The notes beneath the pieces were generated by a model. It was not told the DNA's origin, ran no database searches, and saw nothing but the letters and a program-made list of their open reading frames with translations. Positions 23,827 to 33,417 of a stretch of DNA of 64,000 nucleotides are shown here, piece after piece; position 1 is the first letter of the stretch; every line of letters starts with the position of its first letter. This DNA is from an uncultured Acetatifactor sp. (GTDB lineage: Bacteria; Bacillota; Clostridia; Lachnospirales; Lachnospiraceae), in the NCBI GenBank assembly GCA_947625255.1, contig CANQNT010000001.1, forward strand, positions 62,001 to 126,000. The letters are read 5' to 3'. The position numbers and the translations under genes were made by a program.

Positions 23827-25404
23827 TTATTTTAACATACTTTCTTTCCAGCAGTCATATGGCTTGATGCCCAGAAGCTGCGCCACGGTGGGCGCTACAT
23901 TGGCAAGGCCGAAAGTGGGGTCTTCTTTCAGCTCGTGCTTCGCGTCGGGATCATAGATGATAAAGGGAACCGGGTTCAGGCTGTGCGCCGTACGGGGAGC
24001 AATATTGCCTTTCTTATCCTTTTCCAGCATCTGGTCGGCGTTGCCGTGATCGGCCGTTACCAGGAGAATGGCTCCGGTATCCTCTACCACTTTTTTGATG
24101 CGCGCAAGGCACAGATCCACCGTTTCCACGGCGATCTCGGTAGCAAGACAGTTACCGGTGTGTCCGACCATGTCTCCATTGGGGAAATTGCAGCGGATAA
24201 AGCCATATTTTCCACTCTCCAGGGCCTTGATGACCAGATCGGTTATTTGCGTGGCCTTCATCCAGGGACATTCATCAAAAGAACGCACATCAGAGGGAAC
24301 CTCCTCCCAGACTTCCAGCTCCTCAGAAAATTTTTCTGACCGATTGCCGTTCCAGAAATAGGTTACATGGCCATATTTCTGGGTCTCTGAGCAGGCGTAT
24401 TCCGGAATCCTGTTTTCCACCAGAAGCTCGGTAAGAGTGTGGCGGATTTCGGGCGGGTTGACCAGAAACCGCTTCGGCAGGTTGAGATCGCCATCATACT
24501 GGAGCATACCGGCATACTGTACGTCGGGTCTGCGGCCACGGTCAAAGGCCGTAAATTCCTCTCCGCCGTCAAAGGCCATGGAGATTTCCAGCGCACGGTC
24601 GCCGCGGAAGTTGAACAGGATAACACTGTCGCCATCATTGATCGTGCCTACCGGTTCATCATTTTCGGCAATGACAAAGGCGGGCAGGTCCTGATCGATG
24701 GCACCGGTTTCCGCGCGGTAGGTTTCAATGGCTTCTTTTGCGCTGGCAAAACGGCGGCCCACACCGTGGACGTGCACATCCCAGCCGGCTTTTACCATGG
24801 CCCAGTTCGCCTGATAACGGTCCATCGTGATCTTCATACGGCCTCCGCCGGAGGCAATGCGTCCGTCAAAACCGGAATCATTGAGTTCTGCCAGCACATT
24901 TTCCAGCCGGGTCACATAGTCCAGCGCAGAGGTGGCGGGAACATCGCGTCCGTCCAGCAGAATGTGACAGCGTACCCTGGAAACGCCCTCTTGTTTGGCC
25001 TCCCTGATCATGGCAATGAGATGATGAATGTTGGAATGTACGTTTCCGTCGGAGAGCAGACCAAGAAAATGCAGCGTGCTGCCGTTTTTTTTCACATTGC
25101 CTATCAAGGCGTTCCATGTGTCGGATGAGAAAATCTTGCCGGATTCAATGGATTCGTTTACAAGCTTGGCCCCCTGGGAATAAATCTGGCCGCAGCCCAA
25201 AGCATTATGCCCTACTTCGGAATTGCCCATATCGTCATCGGTAGGTAGGCCTACGGCCTCGCCGTGGGCACGGATCGTACGCCAGGGCTGAGTGGCTTTC
25301 AAATCATCCAGAGTAGGTGTAGTGGCTTTTAGAACCATATTGCCAAGTTCAACAGGTGTTTCACCCACACCGTCCATTACTACAAGCACAACGGGTTTGT
25401 TCAT
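23827..25404 (-). CDS. gpmI: 2,3-bisphosphoglycerate-independent phosphoglycerate mutase
   Basis: A 525-residue Mn-dependent alkaline-phosphatase-fold enzyme of glycolysis, interconverting 3- and 2-phosphoglycerate. Motifs: VVMDGVGETP (metal Asp), DDDMGNSEVGHNALG with the phosphorylated Ser, HILLDGRDVPATSA, GGGRMKITMDRY, FNFRGDRALEIS, GHTGN and VTADHGNADQM. It is slightly longer than the usual 510 residues. GGAGG precedes the ATG and a near-perfect promoter lies 40-70 bases upstream, consistent with a highly expressed housekeeping gene transcribed alone. Confidence 0.97.
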   Translation of the reverse strand: MNKPVVLVVMDGVGETPVELGNMVLKATTPTLDDLKATQPWRTIRAHGEAVGLPTDDDMGNSEVGHNALGCGQIYSQGAKLVNESIESGKIFSSDTWNALIGNVKKNGSTLHFLGLLSDGNVHSNIHHLIAMIREAKQEGVSRVRCHILLDGRDVPATSALDYVTRLENVLAELNDSGFDGRIASGGGRMKITMDRYQANWAMVKAGWDVHVHGVGRRFASAKEAIETYRAETGAIDQDLPAFVIAENDEPVGTINDGDSVILFNFRGDRALEISMAFDGGEEFTAFDRGRRPDVQYAGMLQYDGDLNLPKRFLVNPPEIRHTLTELLVENRIPEYACSETQKYGHVTYFWNGNRSEKFSEELEVWEEVPSDVRSFDECPWMKATQITDLVIKALESGKYGFIRCNFPNGDMVGHTGNCLATEIAVETVDLCLARIKKVVEDTGAILLVTADHGNADQMLEKDKKGNIAPRTAHSLNPVPFIIYDPDAKHELKEDPTFGLANVAPTVAQLLGIKPYDCWKESMLK

Positions 25405-25445
25405 AAATCAATAACCTCCTTATATTGCTGTGAAATTCTATTTAA

Positions 25446-25474
25446 AATATAAAGCAGCGCGGAAGAATTGTCAA
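25446..25474 (-). promoter_or_regulatory. promoter of gpmI
   Basis: On the minus strand TTGACA (25474-25469), 17 bases and TATATT (25451-25446). Confidence 0.82.
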
Positions 25475-25538
25475 GCTTTGCCTGACTGGTATTGCAGATG
25501 TCTGAGCTGTTGCGTGTTTTTGCTGGTATTTATAAGGT

Positions 25539-25612
25539 GCGAAATATTGGCGCAAAATATTCCAGGAAGTATCAAAGAAGAGGGTCGCAAAATATTAAAA
25601 TTGGTGTATAAT
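25539..25612 (+). promoter_or_regulatory. promoter region with CGCAAAATATT repeats
   Basis: The spacer between gpmI and the rhodanese remnant contains GCGAAATATT (25539), CGCAAAATATT (25551 and 25586) and a candidate promoter TCGCAA-16-TATAAT ending at 25612. The repeats overlap the -35 and could be an operator. No other feature is seen in 25405-25723. Confidence 0.45.
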
Positions 25613-25723
25613 GAGGACGGAACCTACGATCTCCTTGTCAGAAAGGTGGAGGAATCATTATCATAGTGGCCGGACTCCTTTAGACAAGCCGTTGGTCTTA
25701 GATAGACTAAGGGAGGAAACCAA

Positions 25724-25955
25724 AATGAATCGGGAAATAACGATAGAAGAGCTGGAACGGCTTCCGGGTGTAAGGCATGTCTACGACATCCGGAGCAGGG
25801 AGCATTTTGAAAAGGGGACCTATCCGGGGGCGGAGAATCTGCCGTTCGGGGATTGGGATCCCCGGGAATTCGCGGCTTCAGCCAACGGATCGGTGTATTT
25901 GCTGTGTCATACAGGACAGCTTTCCACGGATCTGGCTGGCGGAGGAGCTGAATGA
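25724..25955 (+). pseudogene. rhodanese-like protein, truncated by deletion
   Basis: ATG 25724 follows GGGAGG. The frame encodes a rhodanese domain: [26 protein letters not shown] and the active-site loop in [15 protein letters not shown], with the catalytic Cys. It then goes out of frame and stops at 25955, about 30 residues short of a normal domain. The sequence just beyond, read in the next frame, is AEELNELG, which would fit the rhodanese continuation, but it immediately becomes TtcA sequence. It looks like the left half of a deletion join. Confidence 0.75.
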
Positions 25956-26088
25956 GCTTGGGTGCAACAAGATTGCGTTGGGGCATCATTATGACGACGT
26001 CATTGAGACCATTTTGATGGGAATGCCGTATGGCGGACAGATACGGACCATGATGCCCAAGCTGCACAGTACAAAGGGACGATTATTA
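25931..26088 (+). pseudogene. TtcA-type tRNA thiolation protein fragment
   Basis: In the frame following the rhodanese stop, [20 protein letters not shown], then [17 protein letters not shown] is a signature segment of the TtcA/TilS-like PP-loop ATPases (2-thiocytidine synthesis or related sulfur transfer). The P-loop SGGxDS and the C-terminal part are absent. The frame continues open into the next membrane protein gene, but that gene has its own ribosome site, so the fusion is not a real product. Confidence 0.72.
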
Positions 26089-26109
26089 ATGAAGGAGGAT
26101 AAAATTACC

Positions 26110-27390
26110 ATGACTTATCATTCTGAACAGCTAATGTTTTTTTCCCTGATTTACGGGGTTCTTGCCTGGACGGCCCAAGTTGTCTTTTTTGCCGTCAAAG
26201 AGAAGAAATTTGTGAACCGGGGTCTCCTGACCCTGCCGATCAACATTGAAATAGGGATTGTTTTTTCGAATATTGTGGTCATTCTGCCCACATTGGGTCG
26301 CAATTATTTTGGAATGTATCTGATCACTTTTGCCAGTCTTGTAATTACGCGCGCCATTTTAGGCTTTTTGAGTGGAAGACTGACTAAGAATGCCAAGTGG
26401 CTGGAGGCGGCGCCCAGCGGTACGGCCCGGAATTTTTTGTTTTACGCGGGACTGGCCGCCATTATTTTGCTGATCTATCTTTTGCTGCAGCCGATGCTGA
26501 TGGTCCTTGTCGGAATGATTTCCCGGACAGTGCTGAGGATTATTCAGATTGCGGCATCGCTGCTGATCTTTCTGGATTTTATTACGGTTCTTATCGCCAT
26601 TAAAAAGGGAAAAGAGAGCTTTGAACAAAGGATGAAAAAGGGCAGGGCCGATGCGGTCGCCGCCCGTATCGCACGGTTTGTCTGGAAAAGGCTGGAAAAA
26701 GCATATCCCGGTATCAGCGATGAGGAAAAACGCAGTGACATCATTTTTGCAAGGGGGATGAATCTGGATAAGATTGTCTGGGTGTTTTTGGTTTCCGCAT
26801 TTCTGGGTGATCTTATTGAGATGATTTATTGCCGCTTGGTGCAAGGAGTCTGGATGAGCCGGTCCAGCGTGGTTTTCGGGACATTTAGCTTCGTCTGGGG
26901 GATCGGCGCGGTGGTGCTGACAGTGAGTCTGATGCGCCTGAAAGATAAAAATGACCGTTGGATTTTGCTTACCGGCGCCATCCTTGGCGGAGCGTTTGAA
27001 TACATATGCAGCGTTTTCACGGAAATTGTTTTCGGGAAAGTATTTTGGGATTATAGTAAAATACCGTTTAATATCGGCGGACGCACCAACTTGCTTTATA
27101 TGTTTTTCTGGGGGATTTTAGGATTGTTCTGGGTTAAGATCGCTTATCCTCCGTTGGATCGATTGATAGAGAAGTTTCCTCCTGTCGCGGCGAAAGTGTT
27201 TACATGGCTGATCATCATCCTGATGACGTTAAACGCTTTTTTTACGATGAAAGTGTTGCTGCGTTATAATGAGAGAAAAGTGGATCCTTTGCCCTCGGAT
27301 ATGCTGGAGGAATTTATTGACGATACATACGGTGATGACTTTGTAGAAAACCGTTGGAAAAACATGCTAAGCACGGAAAAGGAACCATAA
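26110..27390 (+). CDS. duplicated CmpB-type membrane protein (PF06541)
   Basis: A 426-residue polytopic membrane protein with two related halves. The first (1-170) begins [16 protein letters not shown] and has [18 protein letters not shown]. The second (about 215-390) has [50 protein letters not shown] and [18 protein letters not shown]. The halves are joined by a charged helical stretch (about 155-205). AAGGAGG at 26093-26099 fixes the ATG at 26110, although the frame is open from 25777. The family label is putative ABC permease; an ATPase is not nearby. Transcription may start upstream of the rhodanese remnant. Confidence 0.78.
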   Translation: MTYHSEQLMFFSLIYGVLAWTAQVVFFAVKEKKFVNRGLLTLPINIEIGIVFSNIVVILPTLGRNYFGMYLITFASLVITRAILGFLSGRLTKNAKWLEAAPSGTARNFLFYAGLAAIILLIYLLLQPMLMVLVGMISRTVLRIIQIAASLLIFLDFITVLIAIKKGKESFEQRMKKGRADAVAARIARFVWKRLEKAYPGISDEEKRSDIIFARGMNLDKIVWVFLVSAFLGDLIEMIYCRLVQGVWMSRSSVVFGTFSFVWGIGAVVLTVSLMRLKDKNDRWILLTGAILGGAFEYICSVFTEIVFGKVFWDYSKIPFNIGGRTNLLYMFFWGILGLFWVKIAYPPLDRLIEKFPPVAAKVFTWLIIILMTLNAFFTMKVLLRYNERKVDPLPSDMLEEFIDDTYGDDFVENRWKNMLSTEKEP

Positions 27391-27466
27391 TTGGGGCGGC
27401 ATGGATTTTGCCGGAGCCGGTCACAAGAGAGGACAAAAGGCATAAGCATTGGTGAAATATTGAGAA

Positions 27467-27537
27467 CGGAAGAATACTGGATGTAACAAAACGACACTGG
27501 AATCTCTCAGGCATTTTTCCCTATAATAAACTTGAAA
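27467..27537 (+). promoter_or_regulatory. direct-repeat operator and promoter of the surface protein gene
   Basis: CAAAACGACACTGGA (27487-27501) is preceded 20 bases upstream by a weaker copy ending ATACTGGA (27481). TATAAT lies at 27532-27537 with no recognisable -35, as for an activator-dependent promoter. The repeat-to-(-10) distance is 31 bases, 10 more than at the two other copies (39703-39765 and 45151-45212). Confidence 0.65.
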
Positions 27538-27601
27538 GTATGAGACGGAGCTGATTGAGTTTTTTCAATCCGGCGATGAGGAAACGGAAAGGAGAAGTGC
27601 T

Positions 27602-30600
27602 ATGAGAGCGAAGAGCTGGAAGAAGCAGTGCAGTGTTGCTTTAGCCGCGTGCCTGGTGTCATGTGGTCTATATACGGGTCCGGGAGCTGTGACGCGGGCG
27701 GCATCCTTGGATGAAAGCGAGACTGAGGTACAGGTTCAGGGGGAAGTGATGGGGAAGAATCCGTTGGCGGATGCGGATGTGTCAGGAGACGATGCAGGCA
27801 GGGATGTCGTATCGGGAAATGATGCGGCGCCAGAGAAGATTTCTGCTGCCGCTCCAGAGGGGAGTAAGGAGTTGTTTTTCTTTGATTTCGAGGATGTGGA
27901 AGCAGGGCAAATGGGAGACTTGACCGCGAAAAATCTGGGCAATGCATCCATGGGAGTGGAAGTCATAAATGGGAATCATGTCCTGGTTTTAGATCAGTCA
28001 CAGGATAATAGTTCCTCCAAATCCAATCCGGAACTGAGTTATCTGCTTCCGGAAAATCAAAGTTACGATGAGGTGGTATTTTCCTATAATGTGGCCGCCA
28101 AAACGGAGCATGGGGTTCTGTATCTCCCCAATTTAATCGGAAGCGGCAATGCCACCTTGGTACAGCTGGCGATGAATACCTTCAAGGGAACCGATTCGAT
28201 CCAGTATCGTACACGGGGCAATGATAGTTGGTATACTGTTCAGAATTATGAGAGCATGCGTTGGTACGCGGTGAAAGTCGTTTATCATAATGGCCAGGAC
28301 GGCGCGTCCTATGAGTTGTACATTGACGGGCAAAAGATAGATCAGGAATATCCCAATCCAAGAAATTCCGGGGCGGTAAGGGGCTTTAACTCCTCTCTTT
28401 ACCGGGTGAATACGGGGGTGTTCTATCTGGATAATATCCATATGACGGTGGGGGATCATGATCCCATAGAGCCGGGAGAACTCATTCCGGAGGATCCGGA
28501 GGAGTCTCAGAGTGTGGCATATACACAGGACTTTGAGCAAGTGGAGGCGGGTTCTCTTCCGGATGGTTGGGCAAGCTCCAATGTGGAGCAGACGACATCC
28601 ATCGAAGTGCGCGAGCAAGACGGCGGAAAGCTTCTGGTGTTGGATCATCAGACGGCCCAAAACACTTCTTTGACGGTTCGTTATCCCTTTGCCAATGGAA
28701 TCAGTACCAAACGTGCGGTCTTAAAGTATCGCGTGAAAGCCGAGGGAACCAGTGGAGCCTTGTATCTTCCTTCGTTTTATAACAGTTCTGCACAGCTGGT
28801 TAAGTTGGCGATGAATGCCGGTAAGTTCCAGAAAGACAATACCGGAAAAGGCTGGGTGGATATCATGCCTTTTGAAGCCGGCACCTGGTATGAGATTGAG
28901 CTTATGCTGGATCAGGAAAGAGGCGTGTATGATCTGTATATCAATGGCCAGATTGTGGTATCCCAGGACAGTCCTTATGCTTCCGGAGATATTAACCGAA
29001 TGGGAATCGGCGTGTATCGAGTCACTTCTAACACGTATTACTTAGATGATTTTGAAATTCATGACTATGTGGAAGGCAAAAAGATGTATTTTGAAGATTC
29101 TGTGATAGAAGTGGTAAAAGGACAGACAAAACGGCTGACACCGGTTTTTGACCCGGCGGATACCTCCTGCAGGAGCGCTTCTTTCAGTTCTTCTGATGAA
29201 GAAATTGTGAAAGTGGATTCGCTGGGAAACGTGACGGGAATGAAAGAGGGTGAAGAAACCATTACGGCGATCCCATCCCTGCCCGGTCTTGCACCCGCCA
29301 CGATTCGGGTGAAAGTGACGAATGTGCAGCCCGTCAGTGTTGAAGTGGAGCCCCAGGAGGTTCATCTGCCCGAGGGCGGACATCTGTTTCTGGAGGCAAA
29401 GGTACTTCCGGAAAATGTAGGGAATCCAAAGGTGCTTTATGTTTCTGAGAATCCGGACATTGCCGCCGTGGATGAATGGGGCGAGGTCGTGGCGTTGGCA
29501 GAAGGAACTACGGTGATTCACGTCATTTCCGAAGAAAAAGAGGAGATCAGGGCGGATGTCCCGATAGAAGTGAAAGCCCGTGAGGTAATGCGGCGAATCT
29601 ATGTACAAAATAACGGAAATGATAGCAATGATGGAAGCCAGAACGCTCCTGTACGGACTCTTGCCAGGGCTCAGGAGCTGGTGCGAGAGTATAACCAGGA
29701 AATGACGGGAGATATCGAAGTCATCCTGGCTGACGGATATTATTTATTGACGGATACCTGGCAGTTGACAGAACAGGACGGCGGCTCTCAGCAGCATTAC
29801 GTGGTCTATCGCCACGAAGGAAGCAAAGAAGCGGTGATCGGCGGCAGAAGACAAATTTCAGGCTTCACCGTGTATGATGCGGAAAAGAATATTTATGTTG
29901 CGGACGCGGCGGGTCTGAACACCAGACAGCTATACATTGACAATGTTCGTGCCGTACGGGCAAGAAGCCAGGGCGGTCTGTATAATCCCGCCATGTGGGT
30001 GGTTGATGGTACGAATAAGGGTTATACATCTGCCAATCTGGAGTTTTTGGAATATGCCCATCCTGAGGATTTGGAACTGGTCTTCCAGGAGCAGTGGACG
30101 AATCCGCGCTGCGGAGTCGCGGGCGTGGCGGCTGCAGGGGACAAGGTGCGGATTACCATGGATCAGCCTGGCTGGACTTATGTGTCCGACAAGGGAGGAA
30201 CCAGTGCCAGCACACCCGTTTACTATGAAAACGCCCTTGAACTGTTGGATGAGCCGGGCGAATGGTATTTGGATGTTCATGAAGGCAAGCTGTACTATAT
30301 GCCCAGACCTTGGGAGAATCTGTCCGAAGCGATGGTGACTGCCCCGGTGGTGGAGGAATTGGTAACGATCTATGGCAGTGATTACGATCACATGGTACAA
30401 AATATTGAATTCCGGGGAATCACTTTCGCGGATACTACCTGGAACCGGCCCAGCACGGAATATGGCCACGCGGATGCCCAGAACAACCATATCCGTGAGC
30501 ATGGGATGTCGGATCGTCTGCCGGACGCGGCTGTGACGGTTAAGCGGGCCAATTCCATCCGGTTTATGGACTGTACCTTTGCCAGAATGGGGATTACTGC

Positions 30601-33352
30601 GCTGAAAATGGTGGAAGGAGTGCAAAACAGCACGATTGATGGCAATCGCTTCTATGACATTTCGGGAAGCGCCATCAATATAGGTGATCCTTATACGGAT
30701 AACGCGGATAATTATTATCCGGAAGATCTTCGAAAGATGATGAAGAACTGTGATGTGACCAATAATTACATCCATGATATTGGCGTGGATTATCAGTCCG
30801 CGGCAGCGGTATCGGTAGGTTTTGCCGCGAATATGGATTTGTCTTACAACGAAATTTTCAATATCCCTTATTCCGCGTTCCATATTGGTTATGGCTGGGC
30901 AAAGAGATTTGAAAACTTCCAGAAAAATATGGTGATGAGCCATAACTTCATCCATGATCTCATGGGGAACGGCATTTATGACGGAGGAGCTTTCTATTTC
31001 AACGGCAATTCCGGGGGCAGTGACGGAAACTATAACCTGGTATCGGAGAACTATATCCGTAATCAAATGGATTTGAATGCGCCCCTTTACGCAGACGAGG
31101 GCACCACCTATTGGCATTGGGAGAAAAACGTGGTGGATCTCTCGGAGTCTCCCCTTTGGCATAACAATTCCAATCCAAGATGGCTGCTGGTATATGTCGA
31201 TACCATTGAGCATTTGAAGGTGAATGACATCTACACCACCACGGATAACAAATATGTCAACCCGGGCGCACCGGATGTGGAAATTACAGATGTTCATGTT
31301 TATCCTGACGCGCAGTGGCCGGCGGAGGCCCAGTCCATTATTGATCATTCCGGACTGCAGGATTCTTATGCCGATCTGCGGGCAGGTCAGGCGGAACGGA
31401 TCCATACCAGTGTGGATGAGGGAGAGCTTCATGTGTCGTTGGGAGAGAGCGTAGCCCTGGACGTCTACGGTACGGATGGCAAGGATCACGCGGTCACCAT
31501 GGGAGACAAGAAAATCGCATATCTGGTGGAAGATAGCGAGATCGCCGAAGTGTCCGAGTCCGGCGTTGTCACCGGATTGAAGAGCGGTATTACTACTTTG
31601 AAGATTTATGTGGTATCCAATGACATTCTGGATGTTGTGGAGGCAAAGCTTTATGTAGGTGATGAATTTAACCGTATTGCCCTGAGAGGCGTGGAGAATG
31701 ATACTGTAATGATGGGTGAGACCAGCAAAGGATTTCAGGCGGAGGCTTATGGCTTGACGGATCTGGATCGGGAAGTGGTCTTATCGGAAATCACTTACAA
31801 GGTGGTTGACCCGACAATTGCCGTGGTGGATGAAAATGGTTATATCACTCCCGTGGGAGCCGGAAAGACGGTGATGACGGTTACGGCTGTCGGGGAGGGA
31901 AAAACCGTATCCTGGGATTTTGTTTTGCAGATTGAAGCCAAGCAGGAATTCCAGCCGGATAATCTCTGGGAGATTTTTGGGGAAGACAGCTCCGCCTGGG
32001 TGGTCGAGGGCGGCAGTCTGGAGGTAGTACCTGGAGAAAAGGTGGAAACCACATTGAGCAAATATGCCACTTATGTGGGCTGCAAGTATCGCAATGAACT
32101 GATGACCTTCCGCTTCCGGATTGATGCCAACGGAAAAGGTGACTGGCCGAGTATTGTATTGCGGGCACAGTCCTCTGATAAGGCGGTATCAGGGGGTGCG
32201 ACCGGATATATTATCTGTTTTGGATCAGGAGGTCTGGAACTGCAGCGGTTTAACGGTTCCCAACGTACTGTGATTTACGGTAATCTGGATGGTCACACCA
32301 GTCTGGGCGGTCCTGCCATCGCGCCGGAGCCTCTGACCCATGGGGAAGAACATGAGGTGGCGGTAGGAGCCCTGACCAACGGGGATTCTGTGGAATTGCT
32401 GCTGATTGTGGACGGAGAAACGATCTTTGACTACATAGATGAGGAAGAAGGAGCGATTACGGAACCCGGATATTTTGGGCTGGTAGGCAGAGGAGAGACA
32501 TTTACCCTGCTGAAAGATACTTCCCTTCCTGACTGGGAAGCAGACAAGACGGCGCTGCGTGCCGCACTGGAAGAGGCATCCGTTCTTGACGGATCGAAAT
32601 ATACGGAGGAAAGCTATGGCCCGCTGGCGGAACTTATGGTAAAGGCGGAACAGCTTCTGAAAGATGTGAACGCGACTCAGGAGGATGTGGATGCCTTGGC
32701 GGCGGAACTGCAGGCCGCGGCAAATGCATTAGTACCCGTGGAGAATGAGGGCGACAGCGGCCAGGGCGACGACGGCCAAGGAGATGATGACCAGGGAGAC
32801 GGCGACCAGGGCGGAGACGACCAGGGAGACAGTGGCCAGGGCGACGGTGGCCAGGGAGATGGCGGCCAAGGCGACGGCGGCCAGGGAGACGGCGGCCAAG
32901 GAGATGGCGGCCAAGGCGACGGCGGCCAGGGAGACGGCGACCAAGGAGATGATGACCAGGGAGACGGCGACCAAGGCGGAGACGACCAGGGAGACAGTGG
33001 CCAGGGCGACGGCGGCCAGAACGATGACAGTAAGGGTGACGGCGATCAAGGAAACGACAGCAGCGATGATGGCGGCCAAGACGATAACAATGATCAGAAC
33101 GAGGATCGGGATACCGGAAAGCAGGATACCGGCAGTCAGAGCGAGCCATCCGTTTCCGCAGGTCCGTCAGACGGTTCCAAAGTTCCGGAGCCGGAAACTG
33201 CTCAATCCCCTGCCGCAGGTGATGAGGTATCGGGAGTCAATACTGCAGATGTCAATATTGGTTTGTCCTGGTGGATGCTGATGATTCAATTGGCTGGTAT
33301 TGCTCTGGTGATGGGAGTATTGTTCAAAAAGGTTAGAAAAAGGAAAGGCTAA
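27602..33352 (+). CDS. large cell-surface beta-helix protein, GH141-like, with Big2 and FIVAR domains
   Basis: A 1,916-residue secreted protein. Signal peptide 1-37 (cleavage near TRAAS). Two LamG-like modules (about 91-290 and 306-490), two Big2 Ig-like domains (493-660), then a right-handed parallel beta-helix (about 663-1235) that opens with RRIYVQNNGNDSNDGSQNAP and resembles GH141. Two more Big2-like domains (about 1276-1449), a further LamG/jelly-roll module (1453-1640), a FIVAR helix pair (1646-1712), a Gly-Gln-Asp spacer (1714-1826) and a C-terminal membrane segment (about 1886-1908) ending KKVRKRKG. The tail is a sortase-type anchor, but LPXTG is missing; VNTAD lies at the expected place. 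Probably attacks plant or mucin glycans; shares its operator with the sugar locus. Confidence 0.85.
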   Translation: MRAKSWKKQCSVALAACLVSCGLYTGPGAVTRAASLDESETEVQVQGEVMGKNPLADADVSGDDAGRDVVSGNDAAPEKISAAAPEGSKELFFFDFEDVEAGQMGDLTAKNLGNASMGVEVINGNHVLVLDQSQDNSSSKSNPELSYLLPENQSYDEVVFSYNVAAKTEHGVLYLPNLIGSGNATLVQLAMNTFKGTDSIQYRTRGNDSWYTVQNYESMRWYAVKVVYHNGQDGASYELYIDGQKIDQEYPNPRNSGAVRGFNSSLYRVNTGVFYLDNIHMTVGDHDPIEPGELIPEDPEESQSVAYTQDFEQVEAGSLPDGWASSNVEQTTSIEVREQDGGKLLVLDHQTAQNTSLTVRYPFANGISTKRAVLKYRVKAEGTSGALYLPSFYNSSAQLVKLAMNAGKFQKDNTGKGWVDIMPFEAGTWYEIELMLDQERGVYDLYINGQIVVSQDSPYASGDINRMGIGVYRVTSNTYYLDDFEIHDYVEGKKMYFEDSVIEVVKGQTKRLTPVFDPADTSCRSASFSSSDEEIVKVDSLGNVTGMKEGEETITAIPSLPGLAPATIRVKVTNVQPVSVEVEPQEVHLPEGGHLFLEAKVLPENVGNPKVLYVSENPDIAAVDEWGEVVALAEGTTVIHVISEEKEEIRADVPIEVKAREVMRRIYVQNNGNDSNDGSQNAPVRTLARAQELVREYNQEMTGDIEVILADGYYLLTDTWQLTEQDGGSQQHYVVYRHEGSKEAVIGGRRQISGFTVYDAEKNIYVADAAGLNTRQLYIDNVRAVRARSQGGLYNPAMWVVDGTNKGYTSANLEFLEYAHPEDLELVFQEQWTNPRCGVAGVAAAGDKVRITMDQPGWTYVSDKGGTSASTPVYYENALELLDEPGEWYLDVHEGKLYYMPRPWENLSEAMVTAPVVEELVTIYGSDYDHMVQNIEFRGITFADTTWNRPSTEYGHADAQNNHIREHGMSDRLPDAAVTVKRANSIRFMDCTFARMGITALKMVEGVQNSTIDGNRFYDISGSAINIGDPYTDNADNYYPEDLRKMMKNCDVTNNYIHDIGVDYQSAAAVSVGFAANMDLSYNEIFNIPYSAFHIGYGWAKRFENFQKNMVMSHNFIHDLMGNGIYDGGAFYFNGNSGGSDGNYNLVSENYIRNQMDLNAPLYADEGTTYWHWEKNVVDLSESPLWHNNSNPRWLLVYVDTIEHLKVNDIYTTTDNKYVNPGAPDVEITDVHVYPDAQWPAEAQSIIDHSGLQDSYADLRAGQAERIHTSVDEGELHVSLGESVALDVYGTDGKDHAVTMGDKKIAYLVEDSEIAEVSESGVVTGLKSGITTLKIYVVSNDILDVVEAKLYVGDEFNRIALRGVENDTVMMGETSKGFQAEAYGLTDLDREVVLSEITYKVVDPTIAVVDENGYITPVGAGKTVMTVTAVGEGKTVSWDFVLQIEAKQEFQPDNLWEIFGEDSSAWVVEGGSLEVVPGEKVETTLSKYATYVGCKYRNELMTFRFRIDANGKGDWPSIVLRAQSSDKAVSGGATGYIICFGSGGLELQRFNGSQRTVIYGNLDGHTSLGGPAIAPEPLTHGEEHEVAVGALTNGDSVELLLIVDGETIFDYIDEEEGAITEPGYFGLVGRGETFTLLKDTSLPDWEADKTALRAALEEASVLDGSKYTEESYGPLAELMVKAEQLLKDVNATQEDVDALAAELQAAANALVPVENEGDSGQGDDGQGDDDQGDGDQGGDDQGDSGQGDGGQGDGGQGDGGQGDGGQGDGGQGDGGQGDGDQGDDDQGDGDQGGDDQGDSGQGDGGQNDDSKGDGDQGNDSSDDGGQDDNNDQNEDRDTGKQDTGSQSEPSVSAGPSDGSKVPEPETAQSPAAGDEVSGVNTADVNIGLSWWMLMIQLAGIALVMGVLFKKVRKRKG
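32746..33070 (+). repeat. GQGD-type tandem repeats in coding sequence
   Basis: Repeated 15-base units of the kind GGCGACGGCGGCCAG (with A/G changes) encode Gly-Asp-Gly-Gln repeats, a cell-wall-spanning spacer. The antisense open frames over this tract are by-products of the repeat. Copy number is likely to vary between strains. Confidence 0.9.
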
Positions 33353-33373
33353 TAGTGACAAGTAACTATTTTA

Positions 33374-33417
33374 CCGCAGAGGGCGGCGTGACGATGTGTC
33401 ACGCCGCCTTTCTGCGG
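33374..33417 (+). terminator. strong two-tier terminator hairpin
   Basis: GGCGGCGTGA (33382-33391) pairs with TCACGCCGCC (33399-33408), enclosed by CCGCAGA (33374-33380) and TCTGCGG (33111 bases further in numbering: 33411-33417). It ends the surface protein transcript. The group II intron remnant begins exactly where this hairpin ends. Confidence 0.85.

Noticed and set aside
25777..26109. A 537-residue fusion of TtcA segment and CmpB membrane protein
   Set aside because: The open frame is continuous by chance; the membrane protein has its own AAGGAGG and ATG at 26110, and the upstream part is a deletion remnant.
32746..33070. Possible CRISPR-like array
   Set aside because: The units are short, contiguous and in-frame coding repeats with no unique spacers, and there are no cas genes.
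32634..33281. Open frames of 116-178 residues over the GQGD repeat, both strands
   Set aside because: They are translations of the repeat in other frames, extremely biased in composition and without start signals.
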